Source: Flavobacteriales bacterium ALC-1
GTDB taxonomy: Bacteria > Bacteroidota > Bacteroidia > Flavobacteriales > Flavobacteriaceae
Direction: 5' to 3'
Assembly: GCA_000171875.1 (NCBI GenBank)
Contig: ABHI01000002.1
Span: 620,001-684,000, forward strand
Length of the DNA: 64,000 nucleotides
Shown here: positions 61,315-64,000 of the stretch, piece after piece
Numbering within the stretch: the stretch's first letter is position 1
How the letters are laid out: every line of letters starts with the position of its first letter
Program-made: the position numbers and the translations under genes
The notes under the pieces: model-generated
What the model was told of the DNA's origin: nothing
The model's input: only the letters and a program-made list of their open reading frames with translations
Database searches by the model: none

Positions 61315-62181
61315 ATGAAGAAAGGATTACTTGTTTTACTCACAATAATTGCTATAGGTTTAATTGCATTTCAATTAAAGCCAGTTAAAAAAGCTGTAGA
61401 TACTGTTACTGCTATAATTGAAACTCCAAGTTTAATTAATAAGGATAGTTTAACCATAAAATCTAGAGTCAATATTCCTGAGGGTTATAAACGCGTTAGT
61501 TATTCTAAAGGAAGCTTTGAAGAGTATCTTAGAAATTATAAACTAAAAGCTTTTGGAAGTAAAATAATTAACTATGATGACTCAGAATATTTCTGGCAAG
61601 GAGGTCATATCGGCATTTTAGAAATTCCTGTACCTAAAAACGGACTACAGCAATGTGCAGATGCTTTAATTAGAATTAGAAGCGAATACCTTTGGGATAA
61701 CAATAGAAAAGATGAGATAGGTTTCAAATTTACATCTGGTCATTATTGCTCTTGGAAAAAATATGCTGAAGGTTACAGGCCAAAAATCAATGGAAATAAG
61801 GTGGCGTTTTATAAAACGACAAGTGCTAATACTTCAAAAGAAAATTTCTATAAGTATCTAAATTTAATCTATATGTACTCAGGTACTTTATCTTTATACA
61901 ATGAGCTGAAATCAGTTGATGCAAAAGATTTAAAGATAGGTGATATGCTTATTAAAGGGGGCTCACCAGGTCATATTGTAATGATTGGTGATGAAGCAAT
62001 TGATGATGAGGGAAATAAGATATTCTTATTATTTCAAGGAAATACTCCTGCACAGAGTGTTCACTTGGTAAAGAATCTTGAGGATACTTTAATTTCTCCT
62101 TGGTATCAATTAGAAAATGATGCCGTAATTCCTGTTTCAAATTACACCTTTGGAAGTGCAAAATTTGTACGTTTTAAATAA
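61315..62181 (+). CDS. DUF4846-type exported or anchored protein
   Basis: The 288-residue protein has an N-terminal hydrophobic segment (about 3-22) acting as signal or anchor. The body contains SFEEYLRNYKLKAFGSKIIN near 64, GHIGILEIPVPKNGLQQCAD near 98, IRIRSEYLW and GDMLIKGGSPGHIVMIGDEA near 209. This set fits DUF4846. HIVMIGDE and GHYCSWKK resemble parts of cysteine-peptidase-like folds, but I cannot show a catalytic triad. The function is unknown. It is divergent from the transporter gene across 56 bases. Confidence 0.72.
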   Translation: MKKGLLVLLTIIAIGLIAFQLKPVKKAVDTVTAIIETPSLINKDSLTIKSRVNIPEGYKRVSYSKGSFEEYLRNYKLKAFGSKIINYDDSEYFWQGGHIGILEIPVPKNGLQQCADALIRIRSEYLWDNNRKDEIGFKFTSGHYCSWKKYAEGYRPKINGNKVAFYKTTSANTSKENFYKYLNLIYMYSGTLSLYNELKSVDAKDLKIGDMLIKGGSPGHIVMIGDEAIDDEGNKIFLLFQGNTPAQSVHLVKNLEDTLISPWYQLENDAVIPVSNYTFGSAKFVRFK

Positions 62182-62198
62182 GTTACTTTGTATCTTTG
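62164..62198 (+). promoter_or_regulatory. Promoter inside the 3' end of the DUF4846 gene
   Basis: TTTG at 62164-62167 and TATCTTTG at 62191-62198 are 23 bases apart. The ATG at 62203 comes only four bases after the -7 box, which would give an almost leaderless mRNA for 62203-62580 and apbE. Confidence 0.45.
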
Positions 62199-62202
62199 TA
62201 AT

Positions 62203-62580
62203 ATGAAAAAATCACTAACTCCTCAAGAGGTACATAATCTTGCCATGAATCATGTTGGTAAAGATTTAGAAGCTCGTGGTTTTGAATTTGTAGCTATTAA
62301 TAGTAAATTAAAACGACACCCACAGTTTGTCTGTATTGATAAAAATAGCCAATACTTTTTTGTTGTGGTTAGAGCAGTAATTCTTCCCGAAAACCCAAAT
62401 AACTATGATGTAGTTTGGATGGAGACTTTTAAAAAACATGCTTATGAAAAAGATGCTAAAGTTTTGTATGCAGGAGTTGGATTAGGTAATCCAGATGGAG
62501 AAGACTTACCTATTTATTTAGATGAAGACTATTTGATTGAGTATAATGGTGTCCAAGTCATAGAAATGAATCTCAATTAA
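62203..62580 (+). CDS. Small conserved protein before apbE, function unknown
   Basis: The 125-residue soluble protein starts at 62203 (MKKSLTPQEVHNLAMNHVGK); the five codons upstream lie in the promoter box. It has an alpha-beta pattern with FVCIDKNSQYFFVVVRAVIL in the middle and GVGLGNPDGEDLPIYLDEDY near the end. Similar proteins have been named Nqr subunit F, but it has no iron-sulfur cysteines and no flavin site, and a complete nqrF exists at 57991. It lies one base before apbE, so a role in flavin transfer is worth testing. Confidence 0.68.
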   Translation: MKKSLTPQEVHNLAMNHVGKDLEARGFEFVAINSKLKRHPQFVCIDKNSQYFFVVVRAVILPENPNNYDVVWMETFKKHAYEKDAKVLYAGVGLGNPDGEDLPIYLDEDYLIEYNGVQVIEMNLN

Positions 62581-62581
62581 T

Positions 62582-63562
62582 ATGAAGAAGCTAATTTTTA
62601 CTTTAGTACTTACTTCTATTTTTTGCTGTGCAGAAAAAGAACCAAAAAATGTAAAACTCTCAGGACCAATTTTTGGTACAAGTTTTAATATTCAATACTA
62701 TTCAGATGATAACATTAATTATCAAAAACAATTTGATAGTTTATTTAATGTTGTTAATCAATCACTGTCAACATATATATCAGATTCTGATATTTCTAGA
62801 TTAAATAGAAATGAAATCACTGAAGTAGATCATCATTTTGAAAATGTTTTTAAAGCTTCTAAGCTTATCTATAGATACACTGAAGGTGTATTTGATCCAA
62901 CCATCGGTAATGTAGTTAATGCATGGAATTTTGGAGCTGAGAAAAATAAATTTCTCACCGATAGTATGACCATAGATAGTTTAATGCAGTATGTAGGATT
63001 TAATAGAGTGGGCTTAGTAGATAATAACATTAAAAAATCTAAAGGCTCTTATTTAGAATTTAATGCTATTGCTAAAGGCTATGGAATTGATGTGATAGCT
63101 GATTATATAGAGTCAAAAGGTATAAATAATTATGTGGTTGATATAGGTGGAGATATGCGCATCTCTGGTATTAATCTTGAAAAGAAAAAAGACTGGACTG
63201 TTGGTATTGACGATCCAAATTTTGATGGCACGCAATCTTACTCTAAAGTCGTTTCATTAAATGATGAAGCTATGGCAACATCTGGGACTTATCGTAAGTA
63301 TAAAACCGATGAAAACGGAAACCGTTATGCACATATCATCAATACAAAAACGGGTTATCCTACCAAAACAAATATATTAAGTGTTTCTGTTATAGCACCA
63401 GATTGTATGACAGCAGATGGATATGCTACAGCTTTTCAGGCTATGGGTATAGAAAAAGTGAAGTGGTTTTTAAATTCCCATCCAGAATTAAAAGTTTATT
63501 TTATCTATGAAGATGAAAATAAGGCACTTAAGACTTTAAGTCTAAATAATTTTCCAGAATAA
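62582..63562 (+). CDS. apbE: FAD:protein FMN transferase ApbE
   Basis: The 326-residue protein has an N-terminal signal, probably lipoprotein (TSIFCCAEKE, Cys15 or 16). ApbE features are GPIFGTSFNIQYYSD near 28, STYISDSDISRLNR, TEGVFDPTIGNVVNAWNFG near 101, FNAIAKGYGIDVIADYI near 160, YVVDIGGDMRISGINLEKK near 182 and HIINTKTGYPTKTNILSVSV near 258 with DCMTADGYATAFQAMG. It splits FAD with Mg2+ and attaches FMN to Thr in proteins such as NqrB and NqrC, both encoded 6 kb upstream. Confidence 0.95.
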   Translation: MKKLIFTLVLTSIFCCAEKEPKNVKLSGPIFGTSFNIQYYSDDNINYQKQFDSLFNVVNQSLSTYISDSDISRLNRNEITEVDHHFENVFKASKLIYRYTEGVFDPTIGNVVNAWNFGAEKNKFLTDSMTIDSLMQYVGFNRVGLVDNNIKKSKGSYLEFNAIAKGYGIDVIADYIESKGINNYVVDIGGDMRISGINLEKKKDWTVGIDDPNFDGTQSYSKVVSLNDEAMATSGTYRKYKTDENGNRYAHIINTKTGYPTKTNILSVSVIAPDCMTADGYATAFQAMGIEKVKWFLNSHPELKVYFIYEDENKALKTLSLNNFPE

Positions 63563-63623
63563 GCAATTTTATTGTGACCTACATCAAAGTGATGTGTCTT
63601 ATAAATGCTATTAATCAATATTC

Positions 63624-63663
63624 AAAAAAAGTTGGACCTAGTTCGTTTGGTTCAGCTTTTTTT
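63624..63663. terminator. Bidirectional-type terminator after apbE
   Basis: An A7 run and GTTGGACC (63624-63638) pair with GGTTCAGC and T7 (63649-63663), with two G-U pairs, around ten bases. It lies between apbE and the convergent methyltransferase gene. Confidence 0.7.
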
Positions 63664-64000
63664 ATTTGAATACTACCGGAATGATTTCGCCTTTAGCCAA
63701 CCTGAATTTATTTACATCATCATCAGATAGTTGAGATGTATAATCCACTTCTTCAACTTTAAAACCTATTGATCTTAGTTTATCAAAATAATCTCTACCG
63801 TATATTCTAACATGATCGTATTGCCCAAATATCTTAGCACGTTCTGCTTTATCTATAATGCTATCGTCTTCAAAAGTTACATCACGATTTAAGTCTTGTG
63901 GAATCTGAAATATACCATAACCTCCAGGTTTCATTACACGATATAATTCTTGCATAGCCATAGTATCGTCAGGAATATGTTCTAAAACATGATTACATAG
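63662..64000 (-). CDS. Class I SAM-dependent methyltransferase, C-terminal part (5' end outside window)
   Basis: The frame stays open to the window edge, so this is the last 112 residues or so of a longer protein. Upstream of the first internal Met the frame reads LCNHVLEHIPDD, the post-motif II stretch of Methyltransf_11 proteins. ELYRVMKPGGYGIFQIPQDL follows, which is motif III. Substrate not determinable; such genes next to glycan or cofactor genes vary widely. Confidence 0.8.
   Translation of the reverse strand, partial: LCNHVLEHIPDDTMAMQELYRVMKPGGYGIFQIPQDLNRDVTFEDDSIIDKAERAKIFGQYDHVRIYGRDYFDKLRSIGFKVEEVDYTSQLSDDDVNKFRLAKGEIIPVVFK

Noticed and set aside
62203..62580. Second NqrF gene
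   Set aside because: No ferredoxin cysteines, FAD or NADH motifs; too short; a complete nqrF is present at 57991.

Overview
The window is AT-rich chromosomal DNA from a member of the Bacteroidota, most likely a marine Flavobacteriaceae. Supporting signs are: TAnnTTTG-type -7 promoter elements, little use of Shine-Dalgarno sites, Bacteroidota-specific secretion genes (porT, a type IX plug protein, a cargo protein with a C-terminal sorting domain), the menG-porT pair, a TamL-type lipoprotein barrel, and a Na+-pumping NADH:quinone reductase. I found no rRNA, tRNA, CRISPR array, transposase or phage gene. No gene-free stretch exceeds 300 bases; the longest is 10635-10919.

Layout. (1) 1-9962: the distal end of a surface-polysaccharide locus on the + strand. 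It holds a glycosyltransferase end, a fused two-domain dehydrogenase, an alpha/alpha-toroid-like protein, a TagA/WecG-type transferase, wecB, a WecA/TagO-type initiating transferase, then wza- and wzc-like export and tyrosine-kinase genes behind their own promoter. (2) 9972-11783: rpe and rpoD on the - strand. (3) 11886-19982: an accessory block. It contains two paralogous helix-turn-helix regulators around a beta-barrel gene, an uncharacterised operon (lipoprotein, radical SAM protein, membrane hydroxylase), and an orphan processive GT2. (4) 20119-32375: housekeeping genes, namely pnp, rpsO, a PAS kinase, a lipoprotein, accD, fbaA, tamL, an rRNA/tRNA methyltransferase, porT and menG. (5) 32434-46637: trkA-trkH, a lipoprotein with an outer-membrane partner, two related tiny membrane proteins, a desaturase-aminotransferase pair, rsmG, a DUF6029/TlpA/Omp28-like group and a secreted lipase-like type IX cargo. 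(6) 46660-53112: pruA, a protein that may be a permuted papain-like enzyme, apaG, a divergent PLP decarboxylase / cysteine dioxygenase pair, and the type IX plug gene. (7) 53207-64000: nqrABCDEF, a cupin lipoprotein, a DASS transporter, a DUF4846 protein, a small unknown protein, apbE and the end of a methyltransferase.

How the genes work together. The polysaccharide genes could form a ManNAc-GlcNAc lipid-linked primer and export the finished polymer. The Nqr pump makes a sodium gradient that TrkH and the DASS carrier could draw on. ApbE, close by, is the enzyme that attaches FMN to NqrB and NqrC. Cysteine dioxygenase and the decarboxylase keep the residues expected for a cysteine to hypotaurine route. 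PorT, the plug protein and the lipase-like cargo belong to type IX secretion.

The most novel unit is the three-gene operon at 14778-18414 with the neighbouring regulator pair. Other points worth testing are the taurine pair, an AccD without zinc cysteines, a possible LRAT/YiiX-like protein at 48428, and the tiny paralogous membrane proteins at 37571-38202.
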